A stretch of DNA of 64,000 nt from Tubiluchus corallicola (GCA_030141605.1 JAQGDQ010000200.1:124001-188000), one strand, 5' to 3'; positions 1 to 13,431 are shown, numbered from the stretch's first letter. Translations and numbers: made by a program. Notes: generated from the letters alone by a model not told the origin.

Positions 1-371
1 GTTTTGGTTGTTCATGGTCTAAGCCATATAAATAGTTTCAGATTATGTTTGTCAGTAATTTGATTTTGTTTTTCCTTAATTAGTAATTGTATAGTTTCTT
101 CTATTTTTTAGTACAACCTTTTTGATTAATTTTATAACCCTTATTTTAATGTCATTGTTTGCTTACACTTACATTCGATGATTGTAAGTCCGTGAAGGAC
201 GAAAGTTCCTAGAAAAATAAAGGGTTTTGGGACTTAAAGAACACTTTGTCTTCATTATAATTTCGGCATACTTTCGTTATAAGCTCCGCTGAAAATTACA
301 GCGACTCCATTTTGTTTTGACTGAAAATGGCCGCTACGACTGGTTACATTAGAGGTGTAAAGAAGAAATAC

Positions 372-700
372 CTTGAAGTAGAGATGGTCTTTTGTTTATC
401 GTTGCTATTTTGCAGCAGATTTTGTAATCTCTTCAACCCCTCTTTCTGTCTCATCCGGTTTATCTCACTTTTCCTGTTGGAGTAGTTCGTGGCACCGGAA
501 AAAGTGCTTCCCAGTTCCCAACCCGACTGTGATCTATCCCCCAGGACGGACAGGGCTTTGCCCCTCTTGTTCTTGTCTCTCGGGAACAGGAAAGCGCGGA
601 TCCGCGAAATCGATCCCTTGGAAACGGTTCGAATTCTGTCCCAGGAAGTCGACAGCGACACGGTTGAAGTTGTCGATTCATGCCTCTCCAAACGCGGCAT
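372..700 (-). CDS. Unrecognised exon, probable first coding exon of a basic Ser/Thr-rich protein
   Basis: The minus strand carries an open frame from an ATG at 700-698 to a good splice donor (CAAG then GTATTTC) at 372/371, about 110 residues. It begins MPRLERHESTTSTVSLSTSW and is rich in Ser, Thr, Arg and Lys, with no membrane segment or cysteine pattern. The frame also stays open upstream to 724, so an alternative start or an acceptor just before 700 is possible. The stretch is clearly more GC-rich than its surroundings, as expected of a coding exon. The plus strand also has an open frame (489-731), which I treat as a shadow. I do not recognise the family. Later exons would lie beyond the left edge of the window. 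Confidence 0.4.
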
Positions 701-731
701 CTTGAAGGTCAGTTTTATGAACAAAGACTAA

Positions 732-3660
732 CGATGTTTTAATTGTGTTCCGTCTTGTAGTGAGAAGGACGTGAATAAATCACTTGAACAACTGCAATTC
801 TCATCAGAGGTCACAAATCTTCGTGTTTTTTGTTCACCTCCTGAGCGGCTTGAGTACGAAACACGAGGACCGTGAAGTCAAGTCAATTTGGCTTATTAAT
901 TTGAGAATAAACGAACTCATAGACTCCAATATACACTTGGTATAGTACCTTAAGAAGGTTAGTACATGACTTGTTCACTTGAGAATAAACGAACTCATAG
1001 GCTCCAATATACACTTCGAAGACGCTTGATATAGTACCTTAAGAAGGTTAGTACATGACTTGTTCACTTGAGAATAAACGAACTCATAGACTCCAACATA
1101 CACTTCGAAGACGCTTGATATAGTGCCTTAAGAAGGTTAGTACATGACTTGTTACCTTTTTCGGCTTTAAGATCTAATCAGCTTTCTTGGGGGCTTAACA
1201 ACTTTCCGTATAATCACAACTGTTTGCTTTCACGCGAAGTTATTCTGCGCTCTATTATGTCTGGCATTTTCTCAAAGTTTGTTTCAAGTGAGCTATTATT
1301 GGTTTTTTTTAAAACGTTTCTCGCACTGACAAAGGCAGTAAAATGTGCTCCAGTTTTGTCTGGCAATTACCATCAGACGACAATGCACCGAGACACGACA
1401 GCTTTTTGTCGTTTAAGATTTTCTGCTTTTGCTTCCGTAACGGCTGTCTGTCTATATACCAGAACCGTAGAAACGTGAAAAAACCATTTATCATTCGCAA
1501 AAACAAATGAAAATGCAATTGGTCTTCGTAAACTCTCGTGAGAAATTATAACAGCGCTAATTTGCAATACAAAAAAGGCTCTCGTGGAGATTCTTCACTC
1601 TCATTCACATAAATTTACTGACTCATTCAATCCAGCTTAACGTTTTCGAGTACTAATTACAGCACTAATTACTTTCTAAGCGCCCGTATTTAATATGCCC
1701 TTATATACTTTCGAGTACTGCTCTAGTCTGCTGGTTTTAATGAGTTCATATGAGATGACAGTAACTTCATTTAACTCAATTCCAAAAAAGTTTTTTTGAG
1801 ATACAATTATCACAAAAATATTATAAGTAAGTTAGTTCATAAAGGACTAAGACGTGTTTCAAGTCACTAACCGGGTATTGAATGAATGTTTGCTAGAACA
1901 AATCTTAATTACTACTGCAACTACATTGCTTCTATCAACACCCTGTTCGGTAATACTAGACAAATCAAACAGTCTATCTCAATCCAATTTTCGGGGCATT
2001 GACTGGTTCCTATACCTAGCTTGTCAACAGTTTCTGCACACTAAACAATATTACAATCACAGGCGATGGCAGCCATGAAACGATGATCGTAGCAATTTGC
2101 AGTTTTTCGCATCGATTATCGTAATTTGTGCGTTTTATCGGTGGTGCAATCAAAATATTTGGCCAAAAAATCGTTGTTCCCGCGTACTCGACTCCACGCA
2201 GGTGAAAGTGAATGATAAAATTAAAGCATCAGACGCCACGATAGGTGTATTCTCGAAGACAATAAGGTTCAGGTTACGTAGGGTTTAACCGAGGTGGGAT
2301 TTACTCAATATAATCTCAATCACCATCAATCTGTCATACCTGTAATTGTGTAATCAGGTTGCACAGGTAAAATACAGGTGTGAAATCGTCATGCGGGCCG
2401 AGTCAGCGCAATAAAATCGTACCAGAACACCTAAAATGTCTTTGTCGGTTTTGTTCAAACTCGCTTCCTCTAACGGTAGTTAATGTTGCAGTTTAACATC
2501 TAGACTTTGGAATAAAAAGAATTCCAAACGAATCACAGGTGGAGAGATCAAATTAAACCACAGTAATACTAGAGTTTAATTAAAACTTTAACAAAATTTC
2601 ACTAATTAGCGTCTGTGCATGTCACCTGCACGGAACGACACAGCGAAGTGATTTAAACTTAAGCGTAAAGTTTAGTAATAAATTTGAATGCTCAATATCG
2701 CGTTGTAGAGCTGCGAAGAAAACGTTCGTATCATTTAGGGTAAGCGATCGCTGAGCCCACGATTGCAAGCGGAGACGATTGCAACCTCGGTAATTTCAAC
2801 GCGAGTGCAACTGCTGTCAAATGCAAATTCAACTCAAGTAACTAATCCACGTTAATGAAACAGAAGTGAGTCGAGCTCAGCAGATTGCCGAATTCTTGAG
2901 ATAAGAAGGTACAATCCCCGCGATATCGTGAATTTAATACCACTTGCTAAAGCAGTCGCGGAACAATGCTGACTTGCGGTTGTGGGTTTAGTAACACACG
3001 GACCAAAAACATCGTCATGCATCGAAAGTTACGTCAGAAGTAGCGACTGCCTAAGGACGAGTGGGGCGTAGCGAGTGCAGGTTGCTGAAATAAACTTCAA
3101 CTGAAAAAAATATGCACGGTGCAAGACGGTCAAAATGTGCGTCTTTCATCAACAATTTTTATCACCAATTTTTTATCAAACCCATTGAGCACAATCAGTA
3201 ATTAGAAGGTGTATTTACTAAATTCTTCGCTAGATGGCGCAGAATCGCGCCTGCAGTAGGGCGGCAATCAAATTTTACAGTCGGCTGCATAAAGTTGATT
3301 GCTAAGTGTTTTACGTTTCAAGGCGAGTGTCCTAAATGCTTAGAGCCACCAAGCGAGAACTTGTTTTCTTTTGAATTCACTATCATTTAACTTATAAGCT
3401 CCACGTATTTGCATACAAAAGTAGCCTAGTTTTCGTGTTTAAAATCAAGTGCTGATAAATGAAGTAAATATAGGCCTAGGTCAGTCGTTTTGACGAATAT
3501 TATTAAAATCTGGATATAAAATTTTATAAATTTCTTTGCAGATGGTTAATTACGTAGTTTTTTAATAGCTTGTTCTGATTAAGTTGCATAATTTTACCGT
3601 TGTTAATAGTAGTATGTTCCTGTTCATGTTTGCCATAATTATGTAGATATAGGTTCCAGT
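732..3660. other. Intergenic stretch without recognised gene
   Basis: Apart from the short tandem repeat at 901-1153, only short chance ORFs are seen. The part at about 2600-3300 is a little richer in GC and contains several CACCTG/CAGGT and GATGGCGC motifs, so it might hold regulatory sites. No conserved protein or RNA could be recognised. Confidence 0.5.
901..1153. repeat. Three-copy tandem repeat, unit about 88 bp
   Basis: Three nearly identical head-to-tail copies begin near 900, 979 and 1068. Each starts with TTGAGAATAAACGAACTCAT and ends with AGTACATGACTTGTT. The first copy lacks the internal CGAAGACGCTTGA segment, so it is about 10 bp shorter. The few base differences suggest a recent local amplification. 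Confidence 0.9.
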
Positions 3661-3683
3661 AACTGGGCTTGGGCAACCTGCAT

Positions 3684-4350
<667 letters not shown>

Positions 4351-4369
4351 GTGGCAGTCAAGACATTCA

Positions 4370-5490
4370 CATTATTTTAGCATAAAGCTTCTTTTTCTTC
4401 ATTCATATATCACCGAGTTCTTGCAGGCCTAATGTCACAGTAAAACAGAATATGTGTATAGACTGCATTTCACTGCTCAATTGTGTGTTTCTAGCAGTGC
4501 AACTCATAATTACTTTCTAAAGTTAAGCAAAACAAGTTCCTTGAAAGCTTGGATGGGCGATTCCAGGCTCTTAGGAAGCTCGCTGCTTGTAATTTTAGCT
4601 AATACACCTTACATTTTAAGTAATACTTATCTCGAGTTTAAACTAAATTTCTCACCCCGTATATTAGAACCAGTTCAGTTTGTTCGGGTCAAATACGTAA
4701 ATCTACTCAATAGTTTGAAGCAAATTTCATTACAATAATGTCAAATTAGTAGGTGAACATTAATAGTTATATTTTGCTGTTTAATTCTTTGACGTTTTTG
4801 CTTTGACAAGTTGATAAATATTCATTAGATACAGTCATTTACGTTATTTACTGGTATATAAATAGTCTGAATAACAGTTAGTAAACGACAACTATTAATA
4901 TTCACTTTGTTGTAACTTTCTCTGGTGACTCTTTCTCACGGCTATTTGACCGATATTTCAAAATGCTTGTGCGTCTGGCTTGATGAGTCGAATGGACGTT
5001 GTTACATTGTTTAACCTAATTAATGTACATTAAGAACCCATTCATATGCATCGGTGAGCCTAAAGTTAGGACACATTAGACCTGTTTAAAACGCATTAGC
5101 GACTTTTTAAACTTGCAGCCTAGGAACTTTTGCTAACCAGCTTCTAGCAGATAAACGTTCGACAAATTAGCTACTTATGTAAGATGTGATTTCAGTAAGT
5201 CAGTTAACATTAGAGATCAACGATTATTGAATTTTTAAAACCGTTTACACTTTCTGGAAAAAAGAGCAAACCGAAAACGAATTTTTGAGCTTTTTCCCGT
5301 ATTAGGAACCAAGAAATGCGCATAATTAATTAATTTATTATAATGTAAACAAAAATCTCACAGAAAACGTTGTGCAAAAGACAGCGTGGAGAACAATGGA
5401 AAACATGGCCTTATAATTTGGATTCGTTGCAATTAGGAAGCTATTTGTGATTTAAAATCTAAAATAAAAATAAACATTTTCAACAAATAA
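4370..5490. other. Intergenic, nothing recognised
   Basis: AT-rich sequence with only chance ORFs. I see no coding domain, RNA gene or transposon end in this stretch. Confidence 0.5.
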
Positions 5491-5495
5491 ATATA

Positions 5496-5585
5496 TAGAC
5501 AGACAGACAGACAGATAGATAGACAGACAAACAGGGGGCAGACAGACAAACAGGCAAAGAGACAGACACACAGACAAACAGGGGG

Positions 5586-5617
<32 letters not shown>

Positions 5618-5745
5618 TAGACAGGCAGATAGACGGACAGTCAGACAGGCGATAAATGGGCAGACAGCACAGAAGTGAAAGACAGACAGACAAGCAAACA
5701 GGAAGGCACAGACAGGAGACAGTTAGGCAGACAAGCAAACAAACA
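5496..5745. repeat. (GACA)n tetranucleotide microsatellite
   Basis: About 250 bp of GACA units interspersed with GATA, AACA and GGCA variants. The minus-strand frame through it reads as a Cys/Leu/Ser-rich repeat (CLSVCLSVCLS) and is not a gene. Confidence 0.95.
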
Positions 5746-5939
5746 AATAAGTAAATAAGTAAACAAAATTTAAAAACGATAGACCAATTTTTGATCTCGC
5801 CTTTTTTTTCTTGCCTGCAAAATAATTTTGAAACGTGAGGAAATGCAGAAATTGTAGAAGTTGAAACGACGTCACGGACATCAACCTCGTACAATTGTCT
5901 CTGATTACTATAAGCACGTTCAAAGTCTGCCATTATTTC

Positions 5940-6640
5940 ACTAAAAACGTATTTGCTATTGAGGTCTAGGATAAACCTACACCAATGATGAGTTCAATTA
6001 CATGCGTTTGAGATTTCCTGTTCTTGCAATACTCGTTATTAAATGCTTTTTATTCTACACAGGTAAACATCAGGTAAGGATGTAAGTACAGGTGTGCACG
6101 CGATAATTAGCGTGTTGATGAGGCTGTAACTCCCTTCACGCTTAGTAAATTTTGCGGGCGACAGCGGTGAGTTATTGTTGATTCGAGCCATTAAGTTAAC
6201 AAGATTAGAAATGAAATGGTCGATCATAATATTAAATCATGGTTGTACTAATCTAGGGTGAATGGCAATTGCTGTGCAAATATATTTGATCCATTTACAC
6301 ACAAGCGATTACAAAGTAGTCACGTGGTTTGAACTCTTACCGGTTGCTCTATTTAATAAAATGATGAATCAGAAGTTTTTAAATTTTGTCTTAGGTCACA
6401 CTATATGCTCTCCTGCTGTCCCAGCACCCTTTCCACAATTAGTTTTATTTGGTTCTACAATTATATCCAGTTTGGGTTACAATCTTATGAAGTTTTCATC
6501 ACTGTAGTGGAAATTGTTGGAATAAATTTATGAAACAGAATTTTTTGATTTTTTAAGGGGGAAGGGAATTTTAAAATATGTCCCAAAGAACTTTCTGTAC
6601 AAAGTTTATGTTGATTCGTATTACGCTAACCTGGTCGAAA
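5940..6640. other. Non-coding stretch with a cluster of CAGGT motifs near 6060
   Basis: Three ACAGGT/TCAGGT sites occur within about 40 bp (6060-6100), followed by a TAATTAGCG homeodomain-like core. Otherwise only short ORFs are present and no product is recognised. Confidence 0.4.
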
Positions 6641-6648
6641 TATAAAAT

Positions 6649-7470
6649 ATTCACACCACCTGGTAAAACGTCATTGTATCACCTTCCCAGTGTGCACCAC
6701 TGATTCACCAAAAACATATTATTGATCTTACTGACAATATAAAGTGATTTATGTCGGTAACTGGAAAAAAATTCTTAATAATTTAAAATATTCACACCAC
6801 CTGGTAAAACGTCATTGTAATACCTTCCCAGTGTGCACCACTGATTCACCAAAAACATTATTGATCTTACTGACAATATGAAGTAATTTATGTCGGTAAA
6901 TGGAAAAAGAAAATTCTTAATAATTTAAAATATTCACACCATCTGGTCAAACGTCGTTGTATCACCTTCCCAGTGTGCACCACTGATTCACCAAAAACAT
7001 ATTATTGATCTTACTGACAATATAAAGTAACTTCTACTTTTGCTTAGTTAACGAATAGTATGCTACGAATACGCTGATTATTTTTTCAAGCTATAGGCAC
7101 TGCTGTCTAAACTTAATATATGAAGACATCTCCTAATACTTGTCATTTTAACTAAAAAAACGATGCATACCTTTGTAGTTTCAAAACGATTACCAAGAAA
7201 TAATTAAGAAATAAAAAATAATTATTTTGATAGCACAAGCTCATTCAACGCTTTTCATATTATCTAAACTTGTTTCAAACGACCTACCGTTAAAATGGTA
7301 GCGCGCTAACAGTCATCGCGGGATTTTAAAATATACAGGTTTTATATAGCGTTACTATCAACGCAAGCATTGTATGCAATAAGACAGCATGTAAGTGTTA
7401 TTTTTTAAGTCGAATTTTTCAAGTTTTATTAACAAAGAGTGTTTTTTCTTGTGCTTTTACAGATCGACTC
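6649..7470 (+). repeat. Dispersed repeat family B, copy 1, with an internal three-fold tandem
   Basis: The segment beginning ATTCACACCACCTGGTAAAA occurs three times at about 141-bp spacing (6649, 6790, 6932). It is followed by a unique part with the motifs CTTTTGCTTAG, CATTCAACGC and TCATCGCGGGA. The same order of motifs recurs at 27590-28040, so this is a mobile or duplicated family. No coding capacity is visible. Confidence 0.75.
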
Positions 7471-7636
7471 TACATCATCAGACCGTAAGTTCTGGGGAAA
7501 ACTATGGGCGCTTTAAAGGCTGCCAAAGAAAAGACGACAATAACGGAAATCTTTTAACGCAAAACTTTCACTTGAGTTTGGTTGCTCAATTCCCCCCCCC
7601 TCGTGGTTCATGTGGCATGGAGGAAAATGAATTTCA

Positions 7637-8256
7637 TTTAAAGGAAGACAGGATGATTTTTCACGTACAACCCCGTTTTCAAGTCAGATAAATAGTATAC
7701 ATTTTAATACAATTAATACTGCAAAGCGTTTCTGATAATTAAAAAATAGATTAAAAACTTAATTAACGTCGGACGAGCCCAACTATTAATGACGTCACAA
7801 ACTAGCGTAATTTTCAAAAGTAAAGATATTCCACGAGCGTGTTGCACGTGTTTGCAAAAGCAAAAATTGAAGTACAGTAAGAGATTCAGTGTGTTGTACT
7901 AAAACTAGGCAAGTTTTAAGATAAAAATTCAAATTTCAAATTTTCCACTGTGCTCACGCATGACCTGTCGAACGTGTGTAGTTCGTCACAAACTGACATC
8001 TGGACTGAGAGGTACAGCACCTGTTTTTTTGTGCAATGCGTTTCCGAAATGCAGGCGCTAATGTCCGTCTAATTAGCGAATGTCGCAATGCATGTAACAG
8101 CGAAGAACTAGTGGCGCGAACGTGAAATTGTGTTTGTGTGGTAATAATTCTTTCAGGTAACTCATTTTTGAAAAAATAGTGTGTTTCCTTTCAATATTTT
8201 AAAGAGTAGATTGCTTTGACTTACAGTTTTATATTGGGTCCGGTTTTGCTTTAAAG
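7637..8256 (+). mobile_element. MITE family A, copy 1 (about 620 bp)
   Basis: Starts TTTAAAGGAAGACAGGATGA and ends TGGGTCCGGTTTTGCTTTAAAG, so the ends form imperfect terminal inverted repeats (TTTAAAG-A-AC-GGA). Internally it carries a perfect TGACGTCA (CRE/ATF) site near 7790 and an AATTAATACTGC block. Related copies lie at 27007-27581 (plus), 29631-30109 (minus) and 59637-60291 (minus). It has no open frame for a transposase, so it is non-autonomous. The superfamily is unclear because a target duplication could not be defined. Confidence 0.7.
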
Positions 8257-8259
8257 TTT

Positions 8260-8835
8260 TTCACTAATAATTATTATTCGTCAACAAAAATTTCAAACTT
8301 CTATCGAAAAGCATCTTATCTGATTTTAAATCTTTTTAATACTCGAACTGAACACCTTGAAATTGTTAAAACATTCCATTCTCTACAGTGGTGGTTTATC
8401 AATACATGGCCCCCACGTACAGGTGATAAAAAACCTAAATTATGGGCAGTTTTTCTGCACATCTAAGTTTGTTCTCGCCAGCGTGAAATGCCATTAAACA
8501 AGAAGAAAAACGATTCGCATGCAGGACCTTGCTACCTAGAGTCTAATCGGATCAACCTTCAAGGAATCCATATTGTTTCTACAATCAGCTGTTGTTGGGC
8601 AAAGCGCTCGCGAAAAAGGGAAACATTTTAGTTTTTGTGTTGCACAATAGCTTTCCAAACACACCAATCCGTAAACCAATCAGTAGTGACGGAGGACGAC
8701 CTTTGGAAAGTGGAATATCGACTGCCGTTTAGGCTTGTACTTTTAAGCTGTAGGTTATTTTTAACGTCCGCCTTGAGGTTTTACATTCTACTCACTTGGG
8801 GCACATTCACATAGTCGGTAACGACAATACGGTTA
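8260..8835. other. Intergenic, nothing recognised
   Basis: Mixed-composition sequence between the MITE and the AT-repeat block. No gene, RNA or repeat could be recognised. Confidence 0.45.
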
Positions 8836-8893
8836 ACAGTATATCGTATATATTAATATACATAATAATATAATATAATATAATATGATATAC

Positions 8894-8972
<79 letters not shown>

Positions 8973-9035
8973 ATATTAAATATAATATATATATATAATA
9001 TAATATATGTTATATATATAATATAGTTATATATT

Positions 9036-9106
<71 letters not shown>

Positions 9107-9189
9107 ATATATAATGTACTGTTAACCATATAATGTATACAATAACTATAATATATGTTATATATACTAAGTATAGTTATATATTTATT

Positions 9190-9227
<38 letters not shown>

Positions 9228-9240
9228 ATATATATAACTA
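8836..9240. repeat. (AT)n dinucleotide block
   Basis: Long, nearly pure TA runs with short interruptions; self-complementary and likely cruciform-forming. Just inside and beyond it, a segment ACTGTTAACCATATAAT occurs twice (about 9117 and 9297), showing a local duplication of about 180 bp. Confidence 0.95.
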
Positions 9241-9516
9241 TACGTATATATAGAGGTGCTGAGATTTATTTTATATGTATATGCTATATAAAAATGTACT
9301 GTTAACCATATAATATATACTATAACTATAATATATATACATATAAATATAAAATATAAAAATAATTAAAATTAAATAAATCTCAACGCATCTATATAGG
9401 TGTGTTGGGATCAATATATATATATATCTTGTTGGCAAAAAACATACAAATACAATATTTACAAGTGTGTGGTAGAAACACAAAGAGATTAACTGCTTAC
9501 ATGTCTCTATTGTGGT

Positions 9517-10056
<540 letters not shown>

Positions 10057-10116
<60 letters not shown>

Positions 10117-10117
10117 T
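10057..10117. repeat. (ATT)n microsatellite
   Basis: About 60 bp of pure ATT/TTA directly after the first direct-repeat copy. Confidence 0.95.
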
Positions 10118-10129
10118 TATTAATATTAT

Positions 10130-11207
10130 CTGGTGCTGCTACCTATAATACTGCTTCTGCTAACATGTATTTGTAGTGAAATTCGCGTCTTGTAATCTAC
10201 TAATTAAGTTTTTTTGTGACTTAATAACGTGCAAAACTAGGTTATTGTAAGGACAACTGAATGTGCCTATATTAAAATGGCGTGCAGTTAAAAGTGACGT
10301 CACATCACTATAATCTGCGTCTGCGCCATGGTTTTGTGCTCTGCTGTGTCAGCAAGGTTATTAAAATGAAAGTGCTTTTGATAATATTAGGGAATATTTT
10401 TACCCTTAATCTGTGTCCATTTTCACATCGATCTTAACCACTTAGTCAATTTTTCACTACCTGCCCGCTGCCTACTACGTCATTTCCGCCAGAAACCCAC
10501 GGATTCACAGCGATATCCCAATTCTTACTGGCCCATCTCTTGATACTGATAGACTTCACGTATTAGTGCATAACTTTGTGGCGCCATCTTTGAGTGGATC
10601 GAGCAGTTAAACAACTTTAACTGTGATTTAGACAACTTTGTGGGGTCCCCTCGGGGCGGAAATAGAAGTTACCTAAGTCAAACGACAAAGGCACGTACCG
10701 TAATTTTGAAAGTAACGTCTTTCGCGGTTTTTTTGATTACTCCTGTAATTGTTAACTGCAGTATTATGTAGTTACTTAAAAACTTTATGTTTGTACTCAT
10801 AGAATACGGTACTCGATGGCATTTGAAACACCCCTTACCTAAATGCAAAACAGAGAGAATCAAGAACAGTTTTATCTTAAACGCATTATTTAATTTTGAA
10901 ACATAAATTTAAATTTATTTGATTATCTTCATGTAACATTGCTTGCCGCTCTATATTTTAACCTTACTTATTCCTTTAAACTTTCATGTTTTGTAACTTT
11001 ATGTTGTGTTGAGAATCAGCCTTTATTATTTGTAGTAATGAAAAAAACTATAACTACAGTATTCAGCGTATTTACGGCTCAAAAACGAGGCCTCATAATA
11101 ACCCTTTTCCTGTTCCAGCAGTTGATGATGATCGTGAAAAGGTCAAAGGTTAAGTAAACCAGACAACGTATTTGTGCACACCTGACAACGCCTCGCAGCC
11201 CATGCTG
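10130..11207. other. Non-coding spacer between the two direct-repeat copies
   Basis: Contains a TGACGTCAC CRE-like site near 10295 and a GTGGCGCCATC motif near 10580. ORFs are short and unrecognised. It may be the intron or 3' flank of the Src-like gene, which is transcribed leftward through here if its remaining exons lie further left. Confidence 0.4.
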
Positions 11208-11527
11208 CTGTAATAGTAACCGCTTTAACAGCTAGCTGGAACCTTACCTAGTTCATTTTTTCTTGTTTCCAAGCAAGATCCTGCTAGTAAATTACTCTAC
11301 GCACAGACTAATGCATTATTAAGTAAAGTCCACGGAAAACAACTGAATTTTGCTAAACTGATGCGGCAGATGGCTTTGCTTTGCCCGCATGTTACGTGAC
11401 GGTTAAATAGATGCGTTGCTATGGTACACTTATCCTGTAATCTACAGAAACTGCGCATGCGTACAACGAAACTGTGAAAAGGCTTATGAATCTTACCTAA
11501 TAGATTCTAAAATAACGATTCAAGTTG
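11208..11527 (+). repeat. Direct repeat, copy 2 of about 300 bp
   Basis: Second copy of the block at 9755-10057, same orientation, about 1.46 kb away. It ends about 105 bp from the downstream end of the SH3 exon at 11633-11732, so the duplication lies within the intron of the Src-like gene. Confidence 0.85.
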
Positions 11528-11632
11528 ACGCTACTTTGGGGTTCGTTTATCCATAATGCTTGCAGCTGTGTAAAAGTTTATATAAAACTTATTTGTCACA
11601 GAATAATATTTTATTTAGTTTTAGATACTTAC

Positions 11633-12160
11633 TCATCGTCGAGAACCTCTAATTTGTCACCTTTCCTAAAAGAGATTTCTTCCTGTGTTCTTGCTTCAAA
11701 ATCGTAGAGTGCTTTTACTAAGAGTTTCTTTTCTAAAAACAACAAAAATTTGAAACTGTATTGTGCAGACGTGGAAAAAGATTCAGACAAACGTATTGTT
11801 AACTGATTATACGTATAATTATATTTTAAGTATTTATGTAGACTGTCTCTCAATCAAGTACTCATTAATAAACAAGTTATGCCAGAATCAACTACATGTA
11901 CTACTGTAATAACCGTAATACTACACTATCTGTATTAATTCCACATGTATTGCATTTCTGAATTAAGCAGCAACATTGTACATTATAATGTACAACTTGT
12001 ACTTTGCATGGGCTTATAGGCTTATGTACACCGAGAATCGTTTCTGTTATCGTATCCAATGTATTGGTTTTGTAAATTTCAATTAAGTATTAACTAACGA
12101 ACTAGTCGTATTTTTGAATTAACTAATTTGAGTTATTGCATACTCGAAGTAACTAATTGT

Positions 12161-12238
<78 letters not shown>

Positions 12239-13381
12239 CAGGCTAGATAACTAATTATCAGTAAAAGAATCATTTACTACAAAGTCTTTCGTATTTACTT
12301 AAATAAAACTAAGAATTTCTAGCGTGAATAGCCTGATCTGCTAACTTAGCCTTTTTGTTTTAAAACCACTAAATTCTTGGCCTTCAGACTAGAGCTTTCA
12401 ATGTGAAAAATTAGCTTAGCAAAAACAAACAGCAGATAAAACCATCTAAAAGTCCAGACTTCAGTTTTTCATATTGAAGGCTCTAGACGGACGATGGAGA
12501 ATTTAATGGTTTTAAAATAAAATACTAAGTTAACAGATCAGGTTATTAATTTTACTAATTTTACCTGGCTAATCAATTTATTTATTTATCTCTACATTTC
12601 TGTTTTTCGTCATATGATGGCGCCATCAAACACGTGCGGAAATCATAGAGAACTTTGTGTGTGTCAAAAATTTAAGGCTAATTTTACACACAGAGAAAAA
12701 CGTTTAGGTCGTCGTCACAAACCGATAATCGATAATTATCATTTAGTCATTTATTGTAAAGAATTTTCAATAATAGCGAATTAAAAATAAAAACTTAATT
12801 ATATATGTGAGTTTTTTCAACACACGATGGCGCCACCGATGAAACACTGATCACTTCAGAGAATAATGTACTAATTTATTTGTCGCATTTACAGCAACGA
12901 AGTTCTGAGTGACATAATTGTAATTAAAAATACAGTATTATCCTCATTAATGGTAAAGGGCTATTCACACCACAACTGCTTAACATAACATTACTAAATA
13001 CAGCACAATGCACGCACTGCACTAATACAGGGTTACAAAACGTATTACAAGAATAACACAGTGTACTATTATTTGTTCCATGTTTGGTTAACTAAATAAG
13101 TATGATTTTATTTATATTATATAAATGGGAATCGTTAGCTCTGCACTTTTGGGCTTCCGACTACAAAGATACAAGTTCTACATTTTGTACAATGCACTCT
13201 AGAAGTAAATTAGATGTTCAAGGCACGTTTGCTGTGCAACAACGATTTTCACAAACATCCATCTCTTACCTGTGATCACCTCCTCTTGTCGTGGAGGATC
13301 AGGTGGATCGGGTTCAGGAAGTGGACTTGGTGGAATCTTTGCTCGCTTAAACTTCAATGCCTTTCCAATGCAGTTTCCCAT
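11633..13381 (-). CDS. Src-family-like tyrosine kinase, first two coding exons (partial)
   Basis: Coding exon 1 is 13381-13270 and exon 2 is 11732-11633, both on the minus strand, with GT-AG boundaries and matching phase (1 base carried over). Exon 1 begins MGNCIGKALKFKRAK: a Gly2 myristoylation site, a cysteine and a basic patch as in Src-family SH4 regions, then a Pro-rich linker. Exon 2 encodes the first half of an SH3 domain, with ALYDFEARTQEEISFRKGD matching the ALYDY motif, and stops inside the SH3 where vertebrate Src genes also have an intron. The second half of the SH3, the SH2 and the kinase domain were not found down to position 1. Either the next intron is longer than 11 kb or this is a broken copy. 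If whole, the product would be a membrane-anchored non-receptor tyrosine kinase (Src/Fyn/Frk type). Confidence 0.7.
12169..12235. repeat. (TA)n(GA)n microsatellite
   Basis: About 30 bp of TA followed by about 34 bp of GA, within the intron of the Src-like gene. Confidence 0.95.
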
Positions 13382-13431
13382 TTTGTTCTCTGAACTTCGA
13401 AACAAAAACAAGAACAGTTATGGCTTTTGAG

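Noticed and set aside
489-731. 80-codon plus-strand ORF overlapping the left-edge exon
   Set aside because: It overlaps the minus-strand candidate, lacks a splice donor at a sensible place and ends in AT-rich sequence; judged the shadow frame.
5433-5933. Cys-rich CLSVCLS protein (166 codons, minus)
   Set aside because: It is the (GACA)n microsatellite read in frame, flanked by short random extensions.
8836-9240. Replication origin in the AT-rich block
   Set aside because: Pure AT dinucleotide repeats are common microsatellites in such genomes; no origin-specific signal is seen.
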